The translations under genes and the position numbers were made by a program. The notes beneath the pieces are model-generated. The model was not told the DNA's origin. It saw only the letters and a list, made by a program, of their open reading frames with translations, and did no database searches. Shown piece after piece: positions 24,181-32,512 of a DNA stretch of 64,000 bases (positions within the stretch are counted from its first letter, which is position 1; each line of letters opens with the position of its first letter). Origin of the DNA: Acinetobacter sp. ANC 3929 (GTDB lineage Bacteria; Pseudomonadota; Gammaproteobacteria; Pseudomonadales; Moraxellaceae); the NCBI RefSeq assembly GCF_000369405.1, contig NZ_KB850000.1, positions 124,001 to 188,000 on the forward strand. The letters run 5' to 3'.

Positions 24181-25677
24181 TTAACGGATATAGTCAGTAC
24201 GTGGTTGATTAACATAAAGCTTGAACTCATCAATCGAGCCATAGCTTTGCAATAAAGTCGCTAAAGATAAAATGTATTTATATGAATTAATGGCCATTTC
24301 ACTTCTTAACGCGCTGAGAGCATTTTGTGCATCAATCACTTGTGTGGCTGTGCCCATACCTTCTTTAAATGAAAGTTGTTGGATACGTAAATTTTCTTGT
24401 GCGGCTTTGATATTCTGAGTCAGTAGTTGATGGCTGGTTTGCGATGAATTTAATTCGCTATAGGATTTGTACAGGACATTTTCAACTTCTTGCTTAGTGC
24501 GTTCAGTCATGAGTTCTGCTGCATACTTTTTAAGTTCGGCAGCACGTATGTTTTTGTTGTTATCAATGCCCGAGAATAAATTGTATTTGGCCATCACACC
24601 GACAATCCAATTCTCTTTGTTGTCCAATCCATATTCCCCAAATGCAAAAACGCTGGGTTTCTTGGCGGATTGTTGAACTTTGACATTTTCATTGGCCAGT
24701 TGGGTATCCATTTGCAGCTTTTTAATCAAACTGGAGTTTTGATCATAGTTTGCCAGAAGTTTATCCAAAGAATGATTTTGGGCATTATTCACAAACAGTG
24801 GAGTAGTGAGATTTAAACTTTCTCGTGTTTTTAATAAATTTTGCAGGCTAAACTGACTGGCTTGCAAATTGGATTGAGCATTTTGATAGGTGCGTTCTGC
24901 ATTATTGCGTGCCACCTCAAATTGCATACGTTGGCCTTTGTTAATAAAGCCTTGTTTTTCTAATTTAAGTGCATTGTTATAGTGTTCTTGCATCGCATTT
25001 AAATTAAACAGGCTGGCATTGAGTAACTGCTGTTGTAATTGCACATTAAAATACGATTGAATCATTTCAAAACGTTGTGAATCTTGTTGCTGTTTTTCAC
25101 TAATGTTTGAGCGTTGCGCCTGAATCGTAGCAATCTGTTTGGCACTGTTAATCTTACCGCCGGTATAAAGTGGCATAACCATTGAAATTGAAGTTCGAAC
25201 ATCATGGTCTTTTACCGTGACATCTAGATTGTTGGGGACTTGATTTAAGCCTTCTTGTACAGTCTGATCAAAACCTTGGCTAACTTGATCAATCACTTCT
25301 GGAGGTAGCACATTTCCCCATTGTGACAATTTGTCATCAAAACCTCGCGTGAGGGAGTTTTCAAGCCGACGTTTACTTGATTCTAAAGGCACACTGGTTT
25401 CGCTATGAAATGAGTAGGCACGCGCATTTAAGTCGATACGTGGTAAACCTAGATGTTTGACGGCTTCCATTTCAAGTTGCGAGGCTTGTTGTAGCGCTTG
25501 CTGTGCTTGTGTTCCATAAGCATTTTCTACAACATATTGTTCAGCTTCGATATAACTATAGCTTTGGGCAAATAAAGAAGTTGAAAATAAAGCACAGCTA
25601 ATCAAGCTCATACTTAAGCTTAACTGTTTAGGAAACCGTTTGACCTTAAAAATCGGTCGATCATGTCGTTTCAACAT
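24181..25677 (-). CDS. TolC-family outer membrane efflux protein
   Basis: An outer-membrane channel protein of about 498 residues. The N-terminus is basic, followed by a hydrophobic signal segment (SLSMSLISCALFSTSLFA, ending about residue 37). The mature part consists of two repeats of long helices rich in Gln, Asn and Ala with short strands, the OEP pattern (TSISMVMPLYTGGKINSAK, then FKEGMGTATQVIDAQNAL). It is first in the exporter operon. The start is uncertain: ATG 25677 or TTG 25692, neither with a good ribosome binding site. The operon diverges from serC across an AT-rich gap. Confidence 0.85.
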   Translation of the reverse strand: MLKRHDRPIFKVKRFPKQLSLSMSLISCALFSTSLFAQSYSYIEAEQYVVENAYGTQAQQALQQASQLEMEAVKHLGLPRIDLNARAYSFHSETSVPLESSKRRLENSLTRGFDDKLSQWGNVLPPEVIDQVSQGFDQTVQEGLNQVPNNLDVTVKDHDVRTSISMVMPLYTGGKINSAKQIATIQAQRSNISEKQQQDSQRFEMIQSYFNVQLQQQLLNASLFNLNAMQEHYNNALKLEKQGFINKGQRMQFEVARNNAERTYQNAQSNLQASQFSLQNLLKTRESLNLTTPLFVNNAQNHSLDKLLANYDQNSSLIKKLQMDTQLANENVKVQQSAKKPSVFAFGEYGLDNKENWIVGVMAKYNLFSGIDNNKNIRAAELKKYAAELMTERTKQEVENVLYKSYSELNSSQTSHQLLTQNIKAAQENLRIQQLSFKEGMGTATQVIDAQNALSALRSEMAINSYKYILSLATLLQSYGSIDEFKLYVNQPRTDYIR

Positions 25678-26026
25678 TAGGGTGAGTCGCAATTTAATAA
25701 TATCCTGAGTTAGTCTAAATTCTTTTTATAAAATTAAAATAATATGTTTTTAATTAAATAGTTATATCGCTTGGTTTGGTGTAGTGAATTTGTAAAAAGT
25801 AGAGTTTTTAATCTAATTAAAACGGGCGAAATTATTGTTTTTTGAACGAATATATATGAACTGATAATTCAACTTAAAAATAAATGTAATGACAAAAACA
25901 TGATTGAAAAATTAGTCCTATTTTCTCAATAAAATTGAAATATTTACTGGATAAGCTGCTGCAAGCTTCGCCAATCTATGGTTAAATTCCCATTCCAATT
26001 TGTTCCACTTAAACAAGGGAAAACTC
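25678..26026. other. 349-bp AT-rich divergent intergenic region between exporter operon and serC
   Basis: It must contain the promoters of the exporter operon (minus) and serC (plus). I see no reading frame, hairpin or recognisable operator. AAGGGA just before 26027 is the serC ribosome binding site. Confidence 0.5.
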
Positions 26027-27106
26027 ATGCGTGCTTATAATTTCTGCGCTGGTCCTGCTGCATTACCTACGGCTGTTTTAGAAAAAGCTCAACAAGAATT
26101 GTTGGATTGGCAGGGTAAGGGTCTGTCGATCATGGAAATGAGTCATCGCAGCAATGATTATGTTGCTGTGGCAGAAAAGGCTGAAGCTGATTTACGTAAG
26201 CTCATGAATATTCCTGAGAACTATAAAGTCTTGTTTTTACAAGGTGGTGCATCCTTGCAATTCTCAGCGATTCCACTTAACTTGCTGGGCAAAAATAACA
26301 AGGCAGATTATATCCATACGGGTATTTGGTCTGAGAAAGCTCTAAAAGAAGCAAAACGCTATGGCGATATTAATATTGTTGAAGCGGGTACTTTAATTGA
26401 TGGTAAACATGCGATTACTGAACAAAGCAGCTGGAATCTTTCAACTGATGCTGCCTATGTGCATTATGCAGATAATGAAACGATTGGTGGCTTACAATTT
26501 GCTGGGATTCCAGAGGTAAACGCTCCATTGGTCTGCGATTACTCATCTAGTATTTTGTCTGCACCTTTAGATGTCAGCAAGTTTGGTTTGATTTATGCGG
26601 GTGCGCAAAAGAATATTGGTCCAGCAGGCTTAACTATTGTCATTATTCGTGATGATTTACTAGATCAAGCAAAACCTGAGATTCCGAGCATCTTAAAATA
26701 TGCCGATCAAGCCAATAATGGTTCAATGGTGAATACACCTGCAACCTATGCTTGGTATTTGTCTGGTTTGGTGTTTGAGTGGTTGCTTGAGCAGGGTGGG
26801 GTAGATGCAATCTACAAAATGAACCAAGAGAAGGCGAAACTTCTTTATGGTTATATTGATTCAAGCGACTTTTATAACAACCCAATTGCTGTTCCAAACC
26901 GTTCAATGATGAATGTACCTTTTACACTTGCAGATGAAGCACTTGAAAAGACCTTCTTAAAAGAAGCAGAGCAAAATCATTTGTTAAATTTAGCGGGCCA
27001 CCGTTCTGTAGGTGGTATGCGTGCAAGTATTTACAATGCAGTCCCATTAGCAGGTGTTCAAGCACTAGTCGACTTTATGGATGAGTTTGCAAAACGTCAT
27101 GGTTAA
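26027..27106 (+). CDS. serC: Phosphoserine aminotransferase SerC
   Basis: A PLP enzyme that makes 3-phosphoserine from 3-phosphohydroxypyruvate and glutamate, and also acts in pyridoxine synthesis. From ATG 26027 the protein has 359 residues, the normal length. MRAYNFCAGPAALP, EMSHRS (37-42) and the PLP lysine Lys195 in YAGAQKNIGPAG are diagnostic; so is the C-terminal GHRSVGGMRASIYNA. The longer frame from 26000 is rejected because AAGGGA precedes ATG 26027 and MRAYNFCAGP is the usual N-terminus. Monocistronic, with a terminator after it. Confidence 0.97.
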   Translation: MRAYNFCAGPAALPTAVLEKAQQELLDWQGKGLSIMEMSHRSNDYVAVAEKAEADLRKLMNIPENYKVLFLQGGASLQFSAIPLNLLGKNNKADYIHTGIWSEKALKEAKRYGDINIVEAGTLIDGKHAITEQSSWNLSTDAAYVHYADNETIGGLQFAGIPEVNAPLVCDYSSSILSAPLDVSKFGLIYAGAQKNIGPAGLTIVIIRDDLLDQAKPEIPSILKYADQANNGSMVNTPATYAWYLSGLVFEWLLEQGGVDAIYKMNQEKAKLLYGYIDSSDFYNNPIAVPNRSMMNVPFTLADEALEKTFLKEAEQNHLLNLAGHRSVGGMRASIYNAVPLAGVQALVDFMDEFAKRHG

Positions 27107-27127
27107 GCAATAAAGCATAGCTAAAAT

Positions 27128-27153
27128 AAAAGCCCTCAGCATTGAGGGCTTTT
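27128..27153 (+). terminator. Terminator after serC
   Basis: Stem AAAAGCCCTC / GAGGGCTTTT (27128-27137 and 27144-27153), 6-nt loop. Confidence 0.85.
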
Positions 27154-27181
27154 ATCTGTGAATAAGGTAGTGGTCAAAAAT

Positions 27182-27325
27182 TTAAAAAAAGCCAATTTGA
27201 TGAAACATGAGTGCTGCTAAAAACATACCAAGTAAAAAAAAGCAAAAAGCACCAACATCAAGTTTAAGACCTTGATCACTCGAGTGAATCAGACTGGTGG
27301 TCGTTTGTTCTGGTATAATTTTCAT
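27182..27325 (-). CDS. Small single-helix membrane protein, unknown
   Basis: A 47-codon frame encodes a soluble start (MKIIPEQTTTSLIHSSDQ) and one hydrophobic helix near the C-terminus (CFFLLGMFLAALMF). AGG lies about 8 nt before ATG 27325. The frame can be extended to GTG 27364, where it overlaps the stop of the upstream 333-residue gene in a GTGA quartet. Either start makes it the second gene of that unit. I recognise no family. The helix and position suggest a real gene, but a chance frame cannot be excluded. Confidence 0.5.
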   Translation of the reverse strand: MKIIPEQTTTSLIHSSDQGLKLDVGAFCFFLLGMFLAALMFHQIGFF

Positions 27326-27360
27326 TAGAACGCCTAAAATGCCATTTATGTGATTTTTTG

Positions 27361-28362
27361 TCACTTATGTGCAGTTTTAGCATAAATATTCGCCTGAATC
27401 CATAGGTTACCGCGAATATATTGGCCAATGTTAAAGTTTTTATACAATTCATTCTTGGTTGCAATACGAATCAGGATTGCAGGTAAATCATCTTCTAATA
27501 CCAGTGTCACATCATAAAGGGTATATTCTTCCTGCATAAACTGCATTGAAGTTTTGCCTACGATATTACCTTGAAACCAAGCTTCGTCTTCTTGACCTAA
27601 TGTTTCACCAAATAAATAGGCCACCATTTTAGAAAAGTCGACAGTGACAGGTTCTTGATCTTCTGGCGTTTTTGGTTGCCAGTCATTAATCAATTCTTGT
27701 AAATTATCTGGAGCAATTCCATTATGTTCGGACAAAATCGCATTTAATGCGCGGTGATGTTTAATTGAAGCAGGGTCATCAACAATGATTTTCTCATCTG
27801 CTGAAACCGTCTCTAATTCATATGCCCAAGCATTAAATTGAACTTGATAGGTTTGATTTTTGTCATATTGACAGCTATTTACACTGAATAAATTATCGAA
27901 GGCATAAATAATGGTATTTTTATTTAAGTTCAGACGTAATACTGCTTGAGTTGAAGAATCACAGGTAATAATTCGCTCGATTTGTGCATCATATTTATAT
28001 GGGCTATCAAAACTTGGAAATGCTGTTTTTAATGCACGTGGTTTTTGATCTTCAACTGCAATAATTTGATTGATCGAAACAGCTTCACCACTCGGACCTT
28101 GAATCAGCCAAAAGGATTGATCCATTTCATGTTCATCTTGGCAGAGACCCATCGGCATTACTGGAGCATCAAGAGCCAATCCTAACCATTTGGGAACATC
28201 CGTTTCGGGAGTATCTGTCAATAAGTTCCAATGCTCGACATGATTACCGAAATTTTGATCTTGAATTTTAATGATTTCTGGACTGTTTTGATTTTTCATA
28301 AAGCGTAATGCTAAAAAGGTTGAACTTACTCTATTAAATCGAGGGTAACTGTCATATTTCAA
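27361..28362 (-). CDS. Uncharacterised cytoplasmic protein, 333 residues
   Basis: I do not recognise this protein. It has no signal peptide and no membrane segment, is acidic overall (many Asp/Glu), and looks soluble. It contains a well-formed C-terminal block ending YKNFNIGQYIRGNLWIQANI, which resembles a small barrel-type domain end. A second possible start is ATG 28299 (MKNQNSPEIIKIQ); neither start has a clear ribosome binding site. It is divergent from the YaiI-type gene across 170 bp. The small membrane-protein frame overlaps its stop, so the two may form a unit. Confidence 0.7.
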   Translation of the reverse strand: MKYDSYPRFNRVSSTFLALRFMKNQNSPEIIKIQDQNFGNHVEHWNLLTDTPETDVPKWLGLALDAPVMPMGLCQDEHEMDQSFWLIQGPSGEAVSINQIIAVEDQKPRALKTAFPSFDSPYKYDAQIERIITCDSSTQAVLRLNLNKNTIIYAFDNLFSVNSCQYDKNQTYQVQFNAWAYELETVSADEKIIVDDPASIKHHRALNAILSEHNGIAPDNLQELINDWQPKTPEDQEPVTVDFSKMVAYLFGETLGQEDEAWFQGNIVGKTSMQFMQEEYTLYDVTLVLEDDLPAILIRIATKNELYKNFNIGQYIRGNLWIQANIYAKTAHK

Positions 28363-28532
28363 GTCTGAATCTGTAATTCTCTACAATTAATTTAGTTTTT
28401 AGTTCGAAATATCAATATGCTGCCCCAAGCGCGCTGAACTGAAACTGTCTATGCGAATAGTTGGATGATGTTCACTCTACTTTTCCAGTAATCTGTTACA
28501 CTATATTTTTACTTTCATGAGCTTTTGCCAAC

Positions 28533-29003
28533 GTGCTGCCATTTAAATTATGGGTGGATGCTGATGCTTTGCCTAAAATTTTACGTGAAGTCATTCTACG
28601 CGCATCTGATCGTTATCAACTTGAAGTTATTTTTGTTGCCAATCAAAATGTGGGTATTACGCCGTCACTGCGGATTAAATCAATTCAGGTAATGAGTGGT
28701 GCAGATAAGGCCGACCAAGAAATTGTAGATCGAATGCAAGAAAATGACATTGTCATTACACAGGATATCCCGCTTGCAGCACAAGTGATTGAAAAGGGTG
28801 GCATTGCGATTCATCCACGTGGCGAGATTTATACCACTGCAAATGTGAAAGCGCGTCTGCATTTGCGTGACTTTATGGATACTTTACGGGGTGCAGGTGT
28901 GCAAACAGGTGGGCCTCCTCCGATCTCAGAGCGAGATAAGCGAGAGTTTTCAAGTTCACTGGATCAGACCATTTTAAAACAGAAACGTAAAACAGCTTCT
29001 TGA
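28533..29003 (+). CDS. YaiI/YqxD family protein (UPF0178, DUF188)
   Basis: A 156-residue protein of the YaiI/YqxD family, which has a PIN-like/NYN-like fold and no established function. The N-terminal [20 protein letters not shown] contains the family VDADACP-type motif, here with Leu in place of the usual Cys. Other marks are [25 protein letters not shown] and the GRGE-type PRGEIYT. The C-terminus shows [15 protein letters not shown], which is diagnostic. The start is taken as GTG 28533, the only in-frame start before the domain. The DMT transporter follows 7 nt later, so the two are probably co-transcribed. Confidence 0.88.
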   Translation: MLPFKLWVDADALPKILREVILRASDRYQLEVIFVANQNVGITPSLRIKSIQVMSGADKADQEIVDRMQENDIVITQDIPLAAQVIEKGGIAIHPRGEIYTTANVKARLHLRDFMDTLRGAGVQTGGPPPISERDKREFSSSLDQTILKQKRKTAS

Positions 29004-29010
29004 GTTGAAT

Positions 29011-29904
29011 ATGCCATCACGTATTAACTTAATGTTCACTTATGGATTATTGGTATTCATTTGGGCAACCACGCCTTTAGCCATTGTGTGGAGTGTTTCT
29101 GATTTACATCCTATGTGGGCATTGCTGATTCGTTTTTTTATTGCCTTGCCTTTGGCTGTAACAGTTTTATTGCTGTTAAAAGTAAAATTCCCAACACATA
29201 AAATTGCATTATTCAGTTATGCCGCAGGTTCATTAAGTTTGATCGGTTCGCAAATCTTTACCTATGCGGCAACTGCTTATCTTAGTTCTGGATTGATTGC
29301 ATTGATGTTTGGTTTGGCGCCCATCATGGCAGGTCTGATCGGTCGATTTGGCTTCCAGCAAAAATTGGCAGGCTTACAATGGCTGGGCATGGCGACATCT
29401 ATTATTGGATTAGCAATGATCTGTCTCAGTGGCGGTCAGAAACATGTGCAGCCGCTAGGTATTGTTTTAATGTTGATCAGTGTTTTTTCTTACTCACTCT
29501 CAATTTTTTTAGTGAAAAAGATTAATGCAGATCTACCCGTAATGGCGCAAGCGACAGGTTCAATCCTTGTTTCTACGATACTGGCGAGTCTATTATTGCC
29601 GTGGATTTGGCAATATGCGCCGACTCATATGCCATCTGCTAAATCGCTATTAGCACTCACTTATACCATTGTTATGGCATCTCTGATTGCGATGTTCTGT
29701 TATTTTAAACTGGTTCAAAATCTTCAAGCCACGACATTGTCATTAACGACAGTGATGACACCAATGTTGGCAATCTTGATTGGGGCATACCTGAACCACG
29801 AGCAATTGTCAGTTCAGGTCTTTGTTGGGGCAAGCATTATTCTCTTTGGTTTATTTCTCTATTTCTTTAGAGATTTACGTGCATATCGTCGATTAAAAGT
29901 ATAA
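29011..29904 (+). CDS. EamA/DMT superfamily transporter
   Basis: An inner-membrane protein of about 297 residues made of two EamA repeats, giving ten helices. It starts LMFTYGLLVFIWATTPLAIVW; the second repeat begins near residue 150 (GIVLMLISVFSYSLSIFLV). DMT transporters of this type export metabolites or amino acids; the substrate cannot be told. TTG 29005 and ATG 29011 are both in frame and ATG is preferred. It lies 7 nt after the YaiI-type gene and converges on the PilZ gene, with only 3 bp between the stop codons. Confidence 0.85.
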   Translation: MPSRINLMFTYGLLVFIWATTPLAIVWSVSDLHPMWALLIRFFIALPLAVTVLLLLKVKFPTHKIALFSYAAGSLSLIGSQIFTYAATAYLSSGLIALMFGLAPIMAGLIGRFGFQQKLAGLQWLGMATSIIGLAMICLSGGQKHVQPLGIVLMLISVFSYSLSIFLVKKINADLPVMAQATGSILVSTILASLLLPWIWQYAPTHMPSAKSLLALTYTIVMASLIAMFCYFKLVQNLQATTLSLTTVMTPMLAILIGAYLNHEQLSVQVFVGASIILFGLFLYFFRDLRAYRRLKV

Positions 29905-29907
29905 GAC

Positions 29908-30489
29908 TTAAGTGGTCTCAGGCTGCTGGCTTTGTTGAACGCTGGCTGCCAACTTTGCACGATCTTGCGGGTTCAAGGTGATGAAATAGGCGCCGATACG
30001 GAACTTACCTTGTTCCTCTGCACTACTATGTGCCACTTGAGCAGTCGCTGCAATATGGAAGAAGTTTTCAGGGTGGCTCAAGGTAATATGAATATAAGTG
30101 CCTTCGTTAATATCTTGAGTGCTAAAGAAGCTTAATCCATTCTCCGAAAAGTTCACCTGTTCAGGGACTGGCAACAATGATTGCACGATATTGTCGTAAA
30201 AAGACCCTGTAATCAGATTCAATTTCTGGTTAAAAAGGGATAAGATGCGAGCAATTTGTTGATCTTTTTCATTTAATTGTTCTAATTCGTAGCGAAACGC
30301 GTGATCAAATTGATCTAATTCTGCAAGTAGTAGAAAATAGCGCGGTAATACGAAATGAGAGTCATAAGGATCATTCAGCGCAACATCATCTGGAATGATT
30401 TGATAGTTGATTCTCAACACGGCATCAATACGAGACATCACTCGACGTTCAGTGTTGTCGTCAACAAGATGATGTTGTGAATTTTCCAT
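29908..30489 (-). CDS. PilZ-like domain protein with split c-di-GMP motif
   Basis: A 193-residue soluble protein. The N-terminal ERRVMSR contains an RxxxR motif (Arg16-Arg20), and VNFSENGLSFF contains NxSxxG (113-118). These two motifs bind cyclic di-GMP in PilZ domains. Here about 92 residues rich in helix separate them, far more than the usual 20-35. The start is firm: GAGGTGAT lies just upstream of ATG 30489. The start faces the lolF start 25 bp away. A PilZ gene beside lolCD/comEC also occurs in Pseudomonas (PA2989, as I recall), which supports a conserved neighbourhood. Binding of c-di-GMP is inferred. Confidence 0.72.
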   Translation of the reverse strand: MENSQHHLVDDNTERRVMSRIDAVLRINYQIIPDDVALNDPYDSHFVLPRYFLLLAELDQFDHAFRYELEQLNEKDQQIARILSLFNQKLNLITGSFYDNIVQSLLPVPEQVNFSENGLSFFSTQDINEGTYIHITLSHPENFFHIAATAQVAHSSAEEQGKFRIGAYFITLNPQDRAKLAASVQQSQQPETT

Positions 30490-30514
30490 AATAAATCACC
30501 TCGGACTAGATGGT

Positions 30515-31750
30515 ATGTTTAAGCCAATTTCGCTGTATATAGGGTTGAGATACACTCGTGCTCGGCGGAGTAATCATTTTATTTCTTTTATTGCCTTGGT
30601 TTCCATGATTGGTTTAACCCTCGGCGTTGCTGTCCTCATTACAGTATTATCTGTCATGAATGGTTTTGATCGCGAATTAAAAACTCGTGTTCTGGGAATG
30701 GTTCCACAAGCCACTGTTTCTTCTACTCAAATTCTAACAGATTGGCCTGAGCTTGTAAAAAAAGTTGAGCATCATCCTCATGTCACTGGGGTTGCGCCAT
30801 TTACCCAATTGCAGGGAATGTTAACTGCGCAAGGTCAAGTAGCAGGAATCATGGTGACAGGGATTGAACCTGAATATGAAAAGAAGGTTTCAATCATTCA
30901 AAACCATATGGTCTCAGGTGATTTAAATGCCTTGAAGAAAGGTGAGTTCGGTATTGTTCTCGGTAAGGACATGACGGATGCGCTGGGTCTGGGTTTAAAT
31001 GACAACGTGACTTTGGTTTTACCTGAAGCAACACCATCTCCTGCAGGTGTCGTACCACGTTTTAAACGTTTTAAAATCGTCGGTATCTTCAGTGTAGGTG
31101 CAGAAGTGGATTCAATGGTGGGGTATATCGCCTTGAATGATGCGTCTACCTTGCTACGGTTACCAGATGGCGCACAAGGCGTTCGTTTGAAACTGGATGA
31201 TATTTTTGCTGCCCCAAAAGTGGCCAATGATATTGTCAGCCAGTTGCCAGGTAATTTCTATGCATCGAACTGGACTTATACCCATGGTAATTTGTTCAAT
31301 GCGATCCAAATGGAAAAAACGCTCGTCGGTCTATTACTGGTACTGATTATTGTCGTTGCAGCATTTAATATCGTGTCATCACTGGTCATGGTGGTTACAG
31401 ACAAAAAGTCTGATATTGCGATTTTGCGCACCTTAGGTGCTTCGCCTTCGATGATTACCAAAATTTTCATGGTGCAAGGTACGGTGATTGGGGTGATTGG
31501 TACCATTGCTGGTACGATTTTAGGTGTGACTCTGGCCTTGACCATTAGCGATATTATTTCTTGGTTCAATACCGTCTTAGGTTTGAATCTGTTTGATGCG
31601 TACTTTGTGCATTACCTACCTTCATATCTCAGATGGCAAGATGTGGTAGTGATTGTAACGGTATCTCTATTATTGAGTTTCTTGGCGACAGTTTATCCTG
31701 CATTGCGTGCAGCCAAAGTTCAACCTGCTGAGGCGTTACGTTATGAGTAA
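30515..31750 (+). CDS. lolF: Lipoprotein-releasing permease LolF (LolC/LolE family)
   Basis: The inner-membrane permease of the ABC machine that extracts outer-membrane lipoproteins and passes them to LolA. The 411-residue protein has a helix at about 22-48 (SFIALVSMIGLTLGVAVLIT), a large periplasmic domain (50-265) and three C-terminal FtsX-type helices. The end reads YPALRAAKVQPAEALRYE. Acinetobacter and relatives use one LolF permease homodimer instead of the LolC/LolE pair; only one permease gene is found here. The downstream lolD overlaps it by 8 nt. The divergent PilZ gene starts only 25 bp away. Confidence 0.92.
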   Translation: MFKPISLYIGLRYTRARRSNHFISFIALVSMIGLTLGVAVLITVLSVMNGFDRELKTRVLGMVPQATVSSTQILTDWPELVKKVEHHPHVTGVAPFTQLQGMLTAQGQVAGIMVTGIEPEYEKKVSIIQNHMVSGDLNALKKGEFGIVLGKDMTDALGLGLNDNVTLVLPEATPSPAGVVPRFKRFKIVGIFSVGAEVDSMVGYIALNDASTLLRLPDGAQGVRLKLDDIFAAPKVANDIVSQLPGNFYASNWTYTHGNLFNAIQMEKTLVGLLLVLIIVVAAFNIVSSLVMVVTDKKSDIAILRTLGASPSMITKIFMVQGTVIGVIGTIAGTILGVTLALTISDIISWFNTVLGLNLFDAYFVHYLPSYLRWQDVVVIVTVSLLLSFLATVYPALRAAKVQPAEALRYE

Positions 31751-32426
31751 GATTGTTTTAGAAGCAAAAGACATCTATAAGCATTTTGATGATGGTAGAA
31801 GCAAAGTTGAAGTGATTAAAGGTTTATCACTTCAAGTGAAAGCAGGTGAATTCGTTTCCATTGTTGGTTCAAGCGGTTCAGGTAAAAGTACGTTGTTACA
31901 TGCATTGGGTGGCTTAGAGCAACCTTCACAAGGGCAAGTGTTTTTACAGGGGCAACGCTTTGATAATTTAGGCGAAGCTGAACGTGGCTATAAGCGGAAC
32001 CAGTATTTAGGTTTCGTTTATCAGTTCCACCATTTACTGCCAGAATTTTCAGCACTGGAAAATGTGGCAATGCCATTAATGATACGTGGTGAAAGCAACT
32101 TCAAAGATGTGAAAAAGCAGGTGGAATACCTGTTGGATCGTGTTGGCTTATCTCATCGTATGGACCATAAACCCGGTGAACTGTCTGGTGGTGAGCGTCA
32201 ACGTGTGGCATTGGCACGCGCATTGGTGACCAGACCTGCTGTGGTCTTAGCAGATGAACCGACGGGTAATCTAGATCGAAAAACAGCACTCAGCATTTTT
32301 GAATTACTGACTGATTTGAAAAAAGAGCTCAACATGGCAATGTTAATTGTGACCCATGATGAGCAATTGGCGCAGTCAGCGGACTCTATTTTGCATATGC
32401 AAGATGGTTTATGGCTTGATCAATAA
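31743..32426 (+). CDS. lolD: Lipoprotein-releasing system ATP-binding protein LolD
   Basis: The ATPase that drives lipoprotein release. It has 227 residues from ATG 31743. Walker A is GSSGSGKST, the ABC signature is LSGGERQRVALARAL, Walker B with the catalytic Glu is VVLADEPTGNLD, and the H-loop is IVTHDE. This is the MacB/LolD/FtsE subfamily. The start overlaps the end of lolF, so translation is coupled; the longer frame from 31707 lies wholly inside lolF and is not needed. A weak terminator follows and then comEC. Confidence 0.96.
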   Translation: MSKIVLEAKDIYKHFDDGRSKVEVIKGLSLQVKAGEFVSIVGSSGSGKSTLLHALGGLEQPSQGQVFLQGQRFDNLGEAERGYKRNQYLGFVYQFHHLLPEFSALENVAMPLMIRGESNFKDVKKQVEYLLDRVGLSHRMDHKPGELSGGERQRVALARALVTRPAVVLADEPTGNLDRKTALSIFELLTDLKKELNMAMLIVTHDEQLAQSADSILHMQDGLWLDQ

Positions 32427-32450
32427 TAAATATTTTGATTAAGCTCTTGT

Positions 32451-32473
32451 TAAAGCCCTGAAAACGGGCTTTA
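32451..32473 (+). terminator. Weak terminator-like hairpin after lolD
   Basis: Stem TAAAGCCC / GGGCTTTA (32451-32458 and 32466-32473), followed by ATTTTG. Only partly T-rich. Confidence 0.5.
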
Positions 32474-32512
32474 ATTTTGTCTTTAGAATAATTAAAAAAT
32501 TAATTTAGTAAA

